Counted from the stretch's first letter, positions 25,615-34,989 are shown. The stretch: 64,000 bases of DNA from Blautia sp900556555 (GCA_964250615.1 CAXUGM010000017.1); one strand, 5' to 3'. The notes: generated from the letters alone by a model not told the origin. Numbers and translations are program-made.

Positions 25615-27519
25615 ATGAATACAGAACAAATCTTAGAATTTCACGAAATCAAAAGAAAATTAATAGAATTTGCACATACAGAACATGCAAAACAAAAGAT
25701 ACAAGAATTAACCCCTTATCTGTCCCAGGCAAAGGCAGAAGCAGCTCTTAGGGATACCACAGAAGGAAAAAAAATCATAGAAATATGGGGAAATCCTCCG
25801 GCCGACACATTACAGGGCGTATGGGAATGGATGCAGACTGCGAAAATGGGCGGCTGCCTCACACCAGAAGAGCTGGAGGCTATTGGAAGCACACTCACAG
25901 CAGTGAAGCGTATGAAGGATTACCTTAACCGGAGTAAAGGACAGGAAATCAGCTTGTCCTATTATGAAGAAAATCTGGAACCACTGGAGGATATCCGGAC
26001 AGAAATCAGCAGTAAAATCCGTCATGGAAGTGTAGACGACCATGCTTCTCCTCTTCTGGAGAATCTTAGGAGAAGCCTTGCTGTCCTGGAAGAAAAAATG
26101 CGTGCCAAAGCCGAGCAGCTTATGCGGGTAAAAAAATCCTGCATGGCAGACAATTTTATCACAATGAGAAGTGGGCATGTATGTGTGCCTGTGAAAAAAG
26201 AATATAAAAATAAGATTCCGGGAGCTGTCTTAGATAAATCAGCCACAGGAAATACCCTGTTTATTGAGCCGGCTACTGTAACTGTTCTCTTTGAAGAACT
26301 GCAAAGTAAAAAAATCGAAGAGTCCAACGAAGAGCTTCGGATTTTATACAGCCTTACTGACCTGCTGGCAGATAAAGAAGAAGTCATGGAGCAGAATTTC
26401 CGCATGATGGAAAAGCTGGATTTTATTTTTGCAAAAGCCAAGCTAAGTATGGAATACAAAGGGACTTGCCCTTCCCTGAATACAAAGCGTTATATTTCTC
26501 TGGAAAAGGGCAGGCATCCTTTGATGAACCCGGAGATAAATGTACCCCTGGATTTTTACATTGGGAAAGATATACAGGGTGTAGTGATCACAGGGCCAAA
26601 TACCGGAGGTAAGACAGTAGCCATTAAGACTGTGGCATTAAATTGCCTCATGGCTCAGTGTGGGCTTCATGTGGCCTGTGAGGCGGCTGATATTTGTATG
26701 AATGACTGGATTCTCTGCGATATTGGGGATGGGCAAAATCTTACAGAAAATCTTTCAACCTTTTCCGCACATATTACCAATGTACTGGATATTCTTAGAA
26801 AAGCCAGTAAAGACAGCCTTGTCATCATGGATGAACTGGGTTCCGGTACCGATCCCACAGAAGGAATGGGAATTGCGGTGGCTATTTTAGAAGAGCTGCG
26901 AAGAAGCCAGGCTTTATTTCTGGTTACAACTCACTACCCGGAAGTGAAGCAATATGCAAAACAGACAGAAGGCATTTTAAATGCCCGAATGAGTTTTGAT
27001 AAAGAAAGCCTGAAACCCTTATACCAGCTTGTGCTTGGGGAAGCCGGGGAAAGCTGTGCCTTCCATATTGCACAACGGCTTGGAATGCCAAAGAGAATGC
27101 TGGAACGTGCCCAAAGAGTAGCTTATCATCAGGAGCTTCTGGGAGAAAAGCAGGAAGCATGTCAGCAAGATAGTTCAGGAAAGATGGCGGATAAAAAGAA
27201 TTATGTAAAAAAGAAACCCTCTCCAGTAGGTGAAAATCTCACCTCAAAGTTTAAAAGAGGAGACAGTGTGATGGTCTACCCAGATAAAAAGATTGGAATC
27301 GTCTGTACACCTGTAAATGAACGAGGGGTCTTGCAGGTACAGATGCCTGAGAAAAAAATCTGGATCAATCACAAACGTGTGAAACTGCATGTAGCAGCAG
27401 AACAACTCTACCCAGAGGATTATGATTTTTCTATTATATTCGACACTGTGGAAAACAGAAAAATCCGCCATGATATGGAGAGAAAATATGTAGAGGGAAA
27501 AGAAATTATCACATATTAG
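25615..27519 (+). CDS. MutS2-like ATPase lacking the Smr domain
   Basis: The MutS family signature is clear: GVVITGPNTGGKTVAIKTV (Walker A, about residue 325-340), LVIMDELGSGTDPTEG (Walker B) and LVTTHYPEVKQYA. The N-terminal region resembles MutS2 (EFHEIKRKLIEFAHTEHAK; a lever region with MRSGHVCVPVKKEYKNKIPG). Typical MutS2 has about 780-790 residues with a C-terminal Smr endonuclease domain; this one has 634 and ends soon after a KOW-like segment (KFKRGDSVMVYPDKKIGIV), so the nuclease is missing. MutS2 acts on recombination intermediates or collided ribosomes. A role here without Smr is unknown. Confidence 0.85.
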   Translation: MNTEQILEFHEIKRKLIEFAHTEHAKQKIQELTPYLSQAKAEAALRDTTEGKKIIEIWGNPPADTLQGVWEWMQTAKMGGCLTPEELEAIGSTLTAVKRMKDYLNRSKGQEISLSYYEENLEPLEDIRTEISSKIRHGSVDDHASPLLENLRRSLAVLEEKMRAKAEQLMRVKKSCMADNFITMRSGHVCVPVKKEYKNKIPGAVLDKSATGNTLFIEPATVTVLFEELQSKKIEESNEELRILYSLTDLLADKEEVMEQNFRMMEKLDFIFAKAKLSMEYKGTCPSLNTKRYISLEKGRHPLMNPEINVPLDFYIGKDIQGVVITGPNTGGKTVAIKTVALNCLMAQCGLHVACEAADICMNDWILCDIGDGQNLTENLSTFSAHITNVLDILRKASKDSLVIMDELGSGTDPTEGMGIAVAILEELRRSQALFLVTTHYPEVKQYAKQTEGILNARMSFDKESLKPLYQLVLGEAGESCAFHIAQRLGMPKRMLERAQRVAYHQELLGEKQEACQQDSSGKMADKKNYVKKKPSPVGENLTSKFKRGDSVMVYPDKKIGIVCTPVNERGVLQVQMPEKKIWINHKRVKLHVAAEQLYPEDYDFSIIFDTVENRKIRHDMERKYVEGKEIITY

Positions 27520-27538
27520 TATAACAGGAGAGAACTCT

Positions 27539-28897
27539 ATGGAAAAACTAAAAATGAGACAAGTTCTGTCTTTGACATTTACATTATTTGCCATCTTTTT
27601 TGGGGCAGGCAATATGATTTTTCCTCCGGCAATGGGACAGGTTGCCGGGGAGAACTACCTACCGGCACTTGCCGGATTTATTCTGACAGATTCAGGAATT
27701 GCCCTGCTGGGAATCATTGCAGTGGTACTGGTTGGAAATAAAATTATGGATCTTGGAGATCTGGTAAGCAGAAAGTTTTCCCTGTGTTTATCCATTACCG
27801 TGTACTTGCTCATTGGACCGCTTTTTGCATTGCCAAGGACAGGGAGCGTATCCTATGAACTGGCTGTCCGCTCTTATGTACCACAGGAATACGGCTGGCT
27901 GGCTTCCCTCTTGATAACAGCAATATTCTTCCTTCTGACCTATTATCTCAGCGGGAATCCGGGCAAGGTAGTAGACATTATCGGAAAATATATGACTCCG
28001 GTTCTGATTGTGAGCATTGTCCTGCTCTATCTGGTGTGCGTGTTTTCTGATAAATCTCAGAATGCCTTGCAATACGGTGCAATACAAAAGGCTCAGGGAG
28101 AATACCAAGACATAGCTTTTTTTAAAGGAATGATTGAAGGCTATAATGCCTTGGATGGTCCTGCCGGACCGGTTTTTGCTATCATTATTATTAACGCAAT
28201 CAATGGATTTCAAGTAAAAGAGAGAAAAAATGTAGTGAAATACACAGTTTTTTCCGGAATCGGAGCAGTGTTGATTCTAAGCATTATTTACTATATGCTC
28301 ACTTATATTGGAGCTACCACGCATACGATATTTGAAAATGGAGGAGCACTTCTTCATGGAGTGGCCAGTGATCTTCTAGGACCTGTGGGTGGACTGGCAC
28401 TGGGGGCATCTGTATTCCTGGCCTGTATGACTACTTCCATTGGGCTCACGACGTCTTTTGCAGATTATTTTCATGAACTTCTGCCCTCTGTGTCTTATAG
28501 GAAAATCACAGCAGGAGTATGTTTGTTTAGTTTTTCTGTGAGCAATGTAGGACTGTCTTATCTCATAACAGTATCACAGCCTGTGCTTATGATGATCTAT
28601 CCGGCATTGATTGTGCTGATTCTGCTTTCTTTCGTAAGAAAGTGGATAGGAGACAGGAAAATGGTATATATTCTCAGTATGATAGGAGCTTTTTGCTTTG
28701 CCTTTCTAAATGCAATGGATAATGCGGGTATCACTTTTGGTATATTCACAGAATGGGCAAGAAAACTTCCTCTTTACGATCTACACCTGGGCTGGATGCT
28801 TCCGGCAGCCTGCGGGGCTGTTGCCGGATTTTTACCGATTTGGAAAAAAGTTCAGAAATCAATAATGAAGATTGACATTCCACCAATAGAAAATTAA
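27539..28897 (+). CDS. brnQ: Branched-chain amino acid transport carrier
   Basis: A 452-residue LIVCS-family carrier that imports leucine, isoleucine and valine with Na+ or H+. The N-terminal signature FAIFFGAGNMIFPPAMG is characteristic, and about 12 hydrophobic segments run through the protein. ACAGGAGAG precedes the ATG, and the start lies 20 bases after the mutS2-like gene, so cotranscription is possible. A strong terminator follows. Confidence 0.92.
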   Translation: MEKLKMRQVLSLTFTLFAIFFGAGNMIFPPAMGQVAGENYLPALAGFILTDSGIALLGIIAVVLVGNKIMDLGDLVSRKFSLCLSITVYLLIGPLFALPRTGSVSYELAVRSYVPQEYGWLASLLITAIFFLLTYYLSGNPGKVVDIIGKYMTPVLIVSIVLLYLVCVFSDKSQNALQYGAIQKAQGEYQDIAFFKGMIEGYNALDGPAGPVFAIIIINAINGFQVKERKNVVKYTVFSGIGAVLILSIIYYMLTYIGATTHTIFENGGALLHGVASDLLGPVGGLALGASVFLACMTTSIGLTTSFADYFHELLPSVSYRKITAGVCLFSFSVSNVGLSYLITVSQPVLMMIYPALIVLILLSFVRKWIGDRKMVYILSMIGAFCFAFLNAMDNAGITFGIFTEWARKLPLYDLHLGWMLPAACGAVAGFLPIWKKVQKSIMKIDIPPIEN

Positions 28898-28907
28898 ACC
28901 AGAACGC

Positions 28908-28938
28908 AAGGAGCTGTTTTGTGCAGCTCCTTATTTTT
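28908..28938 (+). terminator. Rho-independent terminator of brnQ
   Basis: AAGGAGCTG (28908-28916) pairs with CAGCTCCTT (28924-28932) over a seven-base loop, followed by ATTTTT. Confidence 0.9.
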
Positions 28939-28950
28939 ACAAAAATAATC

Positions 28951-29400
28951 TTAACGGAACAGCTTGTAGATCTGTTTTTTGTCAATTTCCCGGATTCTTT
29001 TTAAGGGGATTCCCGCAGCAGCAAAGGCTTTGTCTTTTAGATGATCCCTCTTTTTCGCATCTTTTGTTTCGTGTGTGCTGTCATCCAGTTCAATGGCAAA
29101 AAGCACATACAAATCCTTATCACAAATGACAAAATCCACATGCTTCTGGGCAATTTTATGAAAATATTTCATATACTGTTTTTGATCTGTCACACTCAGC
29201 AAATCTTTCACCCCGACTTTCGGGCATATAATATAGTGATATTCATCAGCCACTTCCCGCAAAAGAAGATAAAAGCGGTATTCTCTTTTGGTTAGTAAAT
29301 GTCTGGCTGCATATGGATAGTAATTCTTTTTGCGATATATAAAAAACACCACTACAAGTAGCGGCAGAACGATACAGGGAATATACCAAAGGGATTTCAT
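28951..29400 (-). CDS. Membrane-anchored DUF2726 protein
   Basis: This 149-residue protein has one N-terminal membrane segment (SLWYIPCIVLPLLVVVFFIY) followed by a DUF2726 domain: LLTKREYRFYLLL, ICPKVGVKDLLSV, HVDFVICDKDLYVLFAIELDD and HETKDAKKRDHLKDKAF. The core with VDFV and AIELDD resembles restriction-endonuclease-like folds; a nuclease role for the family is inference. The start at 29400 was chosen because GAGGAGG lies nine bases upstream on the minus strand; the longer frame begins inside that site. It is transcribed alone, opposite its neighbours. Confidence 0.8.
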   Translation of the reverse strand: MKSLWYIPCIVLPLLVVVFFIYRKKNYYPYAARHLLTKREYRFYLLLREVADEYHYIICPKVGVKDLLSVTDQKQYMKYFHKIAQKHVDFVICDKDLYVLFAIELDDSTHETKDAKKRDHLKDKAFAAAGIPLKRIREIDKKQIYKLFR

Positions 29401-29447
29401 TTGTTCATGCCTCCTCAAAATCGAATATATGTTCTTGTGTATTTTTT

Positions 29448-29476
29448 ATTGTAAAGGATTAAGGAGAAAATTGCAA
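29448..29476 (-). promoter_or_regulatory. Promoter of the DUF2726 gene
   Basis: On the minus strand TTGCAA (29476-29471), a 17-base spacer and TACAAT (29453-29448) lie about 50 bases before the start codon. Confidence 0.6.
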
Positions 29477-29536
29477 GGGAAATGTACTGCGATATATAAC
29501 TTATTGTTATGGCTAGTATAGCATTTGAAAAAATGA

Positions 29537-29565
29537 TTGACATTGCTTATATGATTGTATACAAT
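29537..29565 (+). promoter_or_regulatory. Promoter with a GntR-type palindrome over the -10 box
   Basis: TTGACA at 29537-29542, a 17-base spacer and TACAAT at 29560-29565. The -10 box is the right half of a perfect 12-base palindrome ATTGTATACAAT (29554-29565). TTGTATACAA-type sites are common operators of FadR/FCD-type GntR regulators, and such a regulator is encoded in the operon at 31041. Binding here would block transcription directly. Confidence 0.72.
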
Positions 29566-29635
29566 AACACAAACGATTTATTCCAATAAAGAAATATAGC
29601 ATTAAAATACCAGACAAGTCAGGAGTGAGTGTGTT

Positions 29636-31033
29636 ATGATTAACAGAGCAGTAAGAATGAACTATCATACCAATTTATTAGAATTAGAGGAACATATGTA
29701 TCCATTAGTTGATGTTGAGACCCCAAATGTCTTTCATAACCTGTTCCCTTATACAGAAATACCGAAAATTGCTTTTAATGATAGGATTGTGCCACACCAT
29801 ATGCCGGATGACATCTGGATTACGGATACAACCTTTCGTGATGGGCAGCAGTCCAGAGCACCTTACAGCACCCAGCAGATTGTCACAATTTATGATTACC
29901 TTCACCGCCTGGGCGGGCCAAATGGAAAAATCCGTCAGAGTGAATTCTTTTTATACAGCAAAAAAGACCGGGATGCTGTTTACAAATGTATGGAAAAGGG
30001 ATACAAGTTTCCAGAGGTTACCAGTTGGATCCGTGCGAACAAACAGGATTTTGAATTAGTAAAAGATATCGGATTAAAAGAAACAGGAATTTTGGTAAGC
30101 TGTTCTGATTATCATATTTTTTATAAAATGAAAATGACAAGAAGACAGGCTATGGAGCATTATCTGTCTGTGATCAGGGATTGCCTGGAAATCGGAATCA
30201 GTCCCAGATGCCATCTAGAAGATATTACAAGGGCTGATATTTATGGTTATGTCATCCCATTCTGCCTGGAACTGACAAAACTCATGGAAGAGTATTCCAT
30301 TCCCATTAAGGTGCGCTGCTGCGATACCATGGGATACGGGGTCAATTATCCGGGAGCGGTGATTCCACGTTCTATACCTGGCATCATCTACGGTATTATG
30401 ACCCATGCCGGAATCCCCTCAGAGTTAATCGAATTCCATGGGCACAATGATTTTTATAAGGCAGTGAGCAATTCTACAACAGCATGGCTCTATGGTGCCT
30501 GCGGTGTAAACTGTTCGTTGTTTGGAATCGGAGAACGAACCGGAAATACACCTCTGGAGGCAATGGTTTTCGAATATGCACAATTAAAAGGAAGTCTGGA
30601 TGGCATGGATACTACAGTTATCACAGAGTTGGCAGAATACTATGAAAAAGAAATTGGGTATCAGATTCCACCGAGAACCCCCTTCGCAGGAACTTCCTTC
30701 AATGTGACAAGAGCAGGAATTCATGCAGATGGTCTCTTGAAAAACGAAGAGATTTATAATATCTTTGATACAGAGAAGTTCCTTCATCGTGCACCCCAGG
30801 TAGCGGTCTCCAATACTTCTGGCCTGGCAGGGATTGCACACTGGATTAACAATCATTTTCGTCTGGAACAGAACAGGCAGGTGGAGAAAAACAGCGAGCT
30901 GGTTGCCATGGTAAAAGCATGGGTAGATGCCCAGTATGAAGAAGGCCGTGTGACAGTGCTCACGGATGAAGAACTTCTTACCGTGATTGCAGAATGCTGC
31001 AACCGTCTGGGAATAACATTAGGAGAAGGATGA
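29636..31033 (+). CDS. Probable Re-citrate synthase (homocitrate/isopropylmalate synthase family)
   Basis: A 465-residue HMGL-like TIM-barrel enzyme. ITDTTFRDGQQSR carries the metal-binding aspartate, and EFHGHNDFYKAV carries the metal-binding histidines; GERTGNTPLEAM closes the barrel. Ordinary 2-isopropylmalate synthases read DTTLRDGEQ and have a C-terminal LeuA allosteric domain, which is absent. The closest fit is the Re-face citrate synthase of Clostridium kluyveri and relatives, which makes citrate from oxaloacetate and acetyl-CoA. An isocitrate dehydrogenase gene in the same operon supports this over homocitrate synthesis. Aconitase is not in the window. AGGAG lies ten bases before the ATG. 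Confidence 0.72.
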   Translation: MINRAVRMNYHTNLLELEEHMYPLVDVETPNVFHNLFPYTEIPKIAFNDRIVPHHMPDDIWITDTTFRDGQQSRAPYSTQQIVTIYDYLHRLGGPNGKIRQSEFFLYSKKDRDAVYKCMEKGYKFPEVTSWIRANKQDFELVKDIGLKETGILVSCSDYHIFYKMKMTRRQAMEHYLSVIRDCLEIGISPRCHLEDITRADIYGYVIPFCLELTKLMEEYSIPIKVRCCDTMGYGVNYPGAVIPRSIPGIIYGIMTHAGIPSELIEFHGHNDFYKAVSNSTTAWLYGACGVNCSLFGIGERTGNTPLEAMVFEYAQLKGSLDGMDTTVITELAEYYEKEIGYQIPPRTPFAGTSFNVTRAGIHADGLLKNEEIYNIFDTEKFLHRAPQVAVSNTSGLAGIAHWINNHFRLEQNRQVEKNSELVAMVKAWVDAQYEEGRVTVLTDEELLTVIAECCNRLGITLGEG

Positions 31034-31040
31034 ATGAAAT

Positions 31041-31706
31041 ATGGCAGGAGAATCTTTACGTGGGAAAGTATTTGAAAAACTGAGAAATGATATTTTAAAG
31101 GGAAAATACAAAAAAGGGGATGAACTGGTAGAATGTACCATTGGAAAAGAGATGGGTGTCAGCCGCACCCCGGTAAGAGAAGCAATCCGGCAGCTGGAGC
31201 TGGAAGGCCTGGTACAATTGATTCCCAATAAAGGGGCTTTTGTATCCGGTATTTCGTCAAAAGACGTTATGGATATGTATCTGATCCGGGCAAAGTTAGA
31301 AGGATTATGTGCATCCATGGCGGCAGAACATGTGACAGAAGTACAATTAGAAAAAATGGAAGAGGCCATTATCCTGTCGGATTACCATGCAGAAAAAGGA
31401 AATTTTGAACAGGTCTGCCAGCAAGACGGAGAATTCCATAAATTACTGTATGAGGCTTCCAAAAGTAAGATACTGGCACATACCTTGCTTGATTTTCACC
31501 AGTATCTTCAGCGTGTGCGGATGGCATCTGTGCGGCAAAGAAAGAGGACACAGCCTTCCACACAGGAACACAGGGAAATCCTAGAAGCAATTCGGAAACA
31601 AGATGCCAAAGCAGCAGATAAGGCGGCTTATCAGCACATTATAAACACCATTGAAAATTTAAAAAGCTTTGATTTAGATGAGGTTTTAAAAGAAGAGATG
31701 AAATAA
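31041..31706 (+). CDS. GntR-family (FCD) transcriptional regulator
   Basis: A 221-residue regulator with an N-terminal winged helix (VFEKLRNDILKGKYKKGDELVE, MGVSRTPVREAIRQLELEGLV) and an all-helical FCD ligand domain with metal-binding type histidines (DGEFHKLLYEAS, AYQHIINTIENL). FCD regulators usually bind small organic acids. It is placed between the citrate synthase-like gene and icd, so citrate, 2-oxoglutarate or a related acid is a plausible effector. The palindrome over the operon promoter is its likely site. Confidence 0.9.
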   Translation: MAGESLRGKVFEKLRNDILKGKYKKGDELVECTIGKEMGVSRTPVREAIRQLELEGLVQLIPNKGAFVSGISSKDVMDMYLIRAKLEGLCASMAAEHVTEVQLEKMEEAIILSDYHAEKGNFEQVCQQDGEFHKLLYEASKSKILAHTLLDFHQYLQRVRMASVRQRKRTQPSTQEHREILEAIRKQDAKAADKAAYQHIINTIENLKSFDLDEVLKEEMK

Positions 31707-31725
31707 AATCGAAGGAGGAGATACC

Positions 31726-32928
31726 ATGGAAAAAATAAAAATGACAACACCCCTGGTAGAAATGGATGGAGATGAGATGACCAGGATTCTGTGGAAAATC
31801 ATAAAAGAGGAGCTGCTTGAGCCTTTCGTAGATTTAAAAACCGAATATTATGACCTGGGGTTAGAATACCGCAATGAAACTAATGATCAGGTAACCATAG
31901 ATGCTGCCAATGCCACAAAGAAATATAAAGTAGCTGTAAAATGTGCAACGATTACCCCCAATGCGGCAAGGATGGAAGAGTATCATCTGAAAAATATGTA
32001 TAAAAGTCCTAATGGAACCATCCGCTCTATGCTTGACGGTACCGTTTTTCGAGCACCTATTCTTGTAAAAGGTATTGAACCTTGTGTGAAGAACTGGAAA
32101 AAGCCTATTACTCTTGCAAGACATGCCTACGGAGATGTGTATAAAAACACAGAGATGGTGATTCCAGGCCCAGGCAGGGTAGAGCTTGTCTATACTGCCA
32201 AAGACGGTACGGAAACTAGGGAACTGGTACATGATTTCAAAGGTGCAGGTGTGGCTCAGGGGATGCACAATCTGGATGATTCTATAGAAAGTTTTGCCAG
32301 AAGTTGTTTTTCCTATGCCTTGGATATCAGGCAGGATTTATGGTTCTCTACAAAAGATACCATTTCAAAAAAATACGACCATACCTTTAAGGATATTTTT
32401 CAGGATATCTATGAAAAAGAATTTCAGGATGCTTTTGAAAAGGCTGGTATTACCTACTTTTATACGCTGATTGATGATGCTGTGGCAAGGGTGATGAAAG
32501 CAGAAGGCGGTTTTATCTGGGCATGCAAAAACTATGACGGTGATGTCATGAGTGATATGGTTTCTTCAGCCTTTGGCTCCCTGGCCATGATGACTTCTGT
32601 TCTGGTATCTCCACATGGTTATTTTGAATACGAAGCTGCTCACGGAACGGTGCAGCGTCATTATTATAAATATTTAAAAGGCGAAGAAACATCCACCAAT
32701 TCCGTAGCAACTATTTTTGCCTGGAGTGGTGCTTTGAGAAAAAGAGGAGAACTAGATGAAAACATGGCTCTTCAGGAATTCGCTGATAAGCTGGAAAAGG
32801 CTACGATAGCTGTTATCGAGGAAGGAAATATGACAAAAGACCTGGCAATGATCACCACACTGGAAAACCCAAAAGTGCTCAACAGCAAAGACTTTATCCT
32901 GGAAATACGCAAAAAGCTGGAAGCCTGA
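31726..32928 (+). CDS. icd: NADP-dependent isocitrate dehydrogenase
   Basis: A 400-residue type II isocitrate dehydrogenase, the form also found in eukaryotes. The start KMTTPLVEMDGDEMTRILW, substrate loop KSPNGTIRSMLDGTVFR and the metal and cofactor segments CKNYDGDVMSD and YEAAHGTVQRHY are visible. It oxidises isocitrate to 2-oxoglutarate with NADP+ reduction. AAGGAGGAG precedes the ATG. Together with the upstream citrate synthase candidate it supplies 2-oxoglutarate for glutamate synthesis in an anaerobe with a partial citric acid cycle. Confidence 0.95.
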   Translation: MEKIKMTTPLVEMDGDEMTRILWKIIKEELLEPFVDLKTEYYDLGLEYRNETNDQVTIDAANATKKYKVAVKCATITPNAARMEEYHLKNMYKSPNGTIRSMLDGTVFRAPILVKGIEPCVKNWKKPITLARHAYGDVYKNTEMVIPGPGRVELVYTAKDGTETRELVHDFKGAGVAQGMHNLDDSIESFARSCFSYALDIRQDLWFSTKDTISKKYDHTFKDIFQDIYEKEFQDAFEKAGITYFYTLIDDAVARVMKAEGGFIWACKNYDGDVMSDMVSSAFGSLAMMTSVLVSPHGYFEYEAAHGTVQRHYYKYLKGEETSTNSVATIFAWSGALRKRGELDENMALQEFADKLEKATIAVIEEGNMTKDLAMITTLENPKVLNSKDFILEIRKKLEA

Positions 32929-32976
32929 ATGTCTGGACAAAAGAAGCCCACAAAAATAAATAAAATATACCAAGAC

Positions 32977-33011
32977 AAAAGGAAGAACTGGACTACTGTG
33001 CCAGTTCTTCC
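32977..33011 (-). terminator. Terminator at the end of the ABC-F gene
   Basis: GGAAGAACTGG (32981-32991) and CCAGTTCTTCC (33001-33011) form a perfect 11-base-pair stem with a nine-base loop. Read on the minus strand it is followed by TTTTG. The ABC-F stop codon lies in the loop. It may also slow transcription arriving from icd on the other strand. Confidence 0.7.
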
Positions 33012-34903
33012 CACTTTTCATAGAGTTCTTCCAGTTTTTCAGCAATCTCAGCCTTTTCTCTCGACAACTCCACACATTTTGCCACATTGGTAGCAACCTG
33101 CGGATCAGACATTTCCTCATCGATTTGGGCATCTCTGGTTTCCAGCTCCTCAATGGCTTTTTCTGTTTTTTTCAATTCATTTTCACGTTTCCGGATGCGA
33201 GCCTGTTCTTCTTTTTGCTGTTTCCAGTCTAGTTTTGTAGCAGAAACAGCCTCCACAGTCACTTCTTCCTCTTCTTTAGGTGCATAGATTTCTGTAAGCT
33301 CTTCTTTTTTCTCAAGATAATAATCATAATTCCCTATATAATTTACCAGTTTTTTATTCGTAAGATCCAGGATTCTGGTAGCTGTTTTGTTGATGAAATA
33401 ACGGTCGTGAGAGACGTATAAAACAGTTCCTTCGTAGTTGTTCAGTGCTTCTTCCAGAATCTCTTTTGACGTAATATCCAGGTGGTTGGTAGGTTCGTCC
33501 AGGATTAAAAAATTAGCTTCGGAAAGCATTAATTTTGCCAGAGAAACACGCCCTCTTTCCCCACCGCTTAATGCAGAAACCGGTTTAAAAACATCATCCC
33601 CGGTAAACAAAAATGCAGCCAGAAGATTCCGTATTTCTGTATTCGTCAGCTTAGGATAATCGTCTTGTATTTCTTCGAAAATTGTTTTTTCCATATGAAG
33701 CACATGATGCTCCTGGTCATAATAGCCGATATGTACCTTGCTTCCCAGATGGAAAGTACCTTCATCAGCAGGAAGAATCTGATTTAAAATTTTCAGGATG
33801 GTTGTTTTTCCGGTTCCGTTGTTTCCGATAATGGCTACACGTTCTCCACGTTTAATAGAGAAATTCAAATCCTCAAACAGTGGAAGAGAAGGGAAAGACT
33901 TGCTTAAATGCTCTACGGTAAGCACATCATTTCCGCTGGTGATTCTTGGCCTCAGAGTAATTCTCATAGAATCATCCACCTCAACAGGCTTTTCCAGAAC
34001 TTCGATTTTTTCCAGCATTTTCTCACGGCTTTCTGCCCTTTTTATAGACTTCTCCCGGTTAAAAGACTTTAGCTTTGCAATGACTTCTTCCTGGTGTTTA
34101 ATTTCCTGCTGCTGGTTCAGATATGCCTGATAAGCAGCCTTTCTGAGCATGGCCTTTTTTTCGCTGTAGGCAGAATAATTCCCCGTAAAAGAGGTTACTC
34201 GGGTGTTATCAATCTCTATGATTTTTGTAGCTACTTTGTCCAGAAAATAGCGGTCATGAGACACAATAAATACTGCTCCCGGATAGTTCAGAAGATAGGT
34301 TTCCAGCCAGGCAATAGAATCCATATCCAGATGGTTGGTAGGCTCATCTAAAAGGATAATATCCGGTTTAGACAGCAAAAGACGCCCAAGTGCAACCCTG
34401 GTTTTCTGCCCTCCGGAAAGCGTAGATACCTGCTTTGTAAAATCATCTTCTTTAAACCCAAGTCCCTTTAACACTCCTACAAGCTCGCTTTTATAAGCAT
34501 ATCCGTTTTCCAGTTCAAATTCATGGGTAAGACGGGAATAGGACTCCATCAGCCTGGTCAGTTCCTCCCCGGTTGTGTGTTTCATTTCAATTTCCATCTC
34601 TCTCATGCGGCTTTCCATATCAAGCACATGCTGCTTCACCTGAAGAAGAGAATCGTAGATGGTAAGTTCACTGGTAAGCTCCTGGTGTTGTGCCAGATAA
34701 CCCAGAGTTTTTCCTTTGGACAAGATTACCTGTCCGTCATCTGCACCAAGTTCCCCTACAATAATCTTGAAGAGTGTTGACTTACCTGCCCCATTAATTC
34801 CCACAAGGGCAGCCTTTTCCCGGTCTTCTATATGAAAGCTGGCATCATGAAGAAGAGTGACACCGTCAAAAGATTTTTCTATATTCTGACATGCTAATAT
34901 CAT
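32993..34903 (-). CDS. ABC-F family ATPase
   Basis: A 636-residue cytoplasmic ABC-F protein with two ATPase domains and no membrane segment. Domain 1 has GINGAGKSTLFK, LSGGQKTRVALGRLLL and ILLDEPTNHLDMDS; domain 2 has GNNGTGKTTILK, LSGGERGRVSLAKLML and LILDEPTNHLDITS. A charged inter-domain linker and a C-terminal coiled coil (KRENELKKTEKAIEELE) resemble Bacillus YdiF/YfmM-type proteins. ABC-F proteins act on ribosomes, in translation control or antibiotic protection; which applies here cannot be told. The start at 34903 has AAAGGAG ten bases upstream. Confidence 0.92.
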   Translation of the reverse strand: MILACQNIEKSFDGVTLLHDASFHIEDREKAALVGINGAGKSTLFKIIVGELGADDGQVILSKGKTLGYLAQHQELTSELTIYDSLLQVKQHVLDMESRMREMEIEMKHTTGEELTRLMESYSRLTHEFELENGYAYKSELVGVLKGLGFKEDDFTKQVSTLSGGQKTRVALGRLLLSKPDIILLDEPTNHLDMDSIAWLETYLLNYPGAVFIVSHDRYFLDKVATKIIEIDNTRVTSFTGNYSAYSEKKAMLRKAAYQAYLNQQQEIKHQEEVIAKLKSFNREKSIKRAESREKMLEKIEVLEKPVEVDDSMRITLRPRITSGNDVLTVEHLSKSFPSLPLFEDLNFSIKRGERVAIIGNNGTGKTTILKILNQILPADEGTFHLGSKVHIGYYDQEHHVLHMEKTIFEEIQDDYPKLTNTEIRNLLAAFLFTGDDVFKPVSALSGGERGRVSLAKLMLSEANFLILDEPTNHLDITSKEILEEALNNYEGTVLYVSHDRYFINKTATRILDLTNKKLVNYIGNYDYYLEKKEELTEIYAPKEEEEVTVEAVSATKLDWKQQKEEQARIRKRENELKKTEKAIEELETRDAQIDEEMSDPQVATNVAKCVELSREKAEIAEKLEELYEKWEELAQ

Positions 34904-34942
34904 GATGTAATTTCTCCTTTTTTGCAAATAATCATTTCTATT

Positions 34943-34970
34943 ATTATATCGAAAATACAGAATTTGACAA
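34943..34970 (-). promoter_or_regulatory. Promoter of the ABC-F gene
   Basis: On the minus strand TTGTCA (34970-34965), a 16-base spacer and TATAAT (34948-34943). It diverges from the rex promoter, whose -35 box starts 20 bases away. Confidence 0.65.
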
Positions 34971-34989
34971 CCAATAAAATGAATAATGA

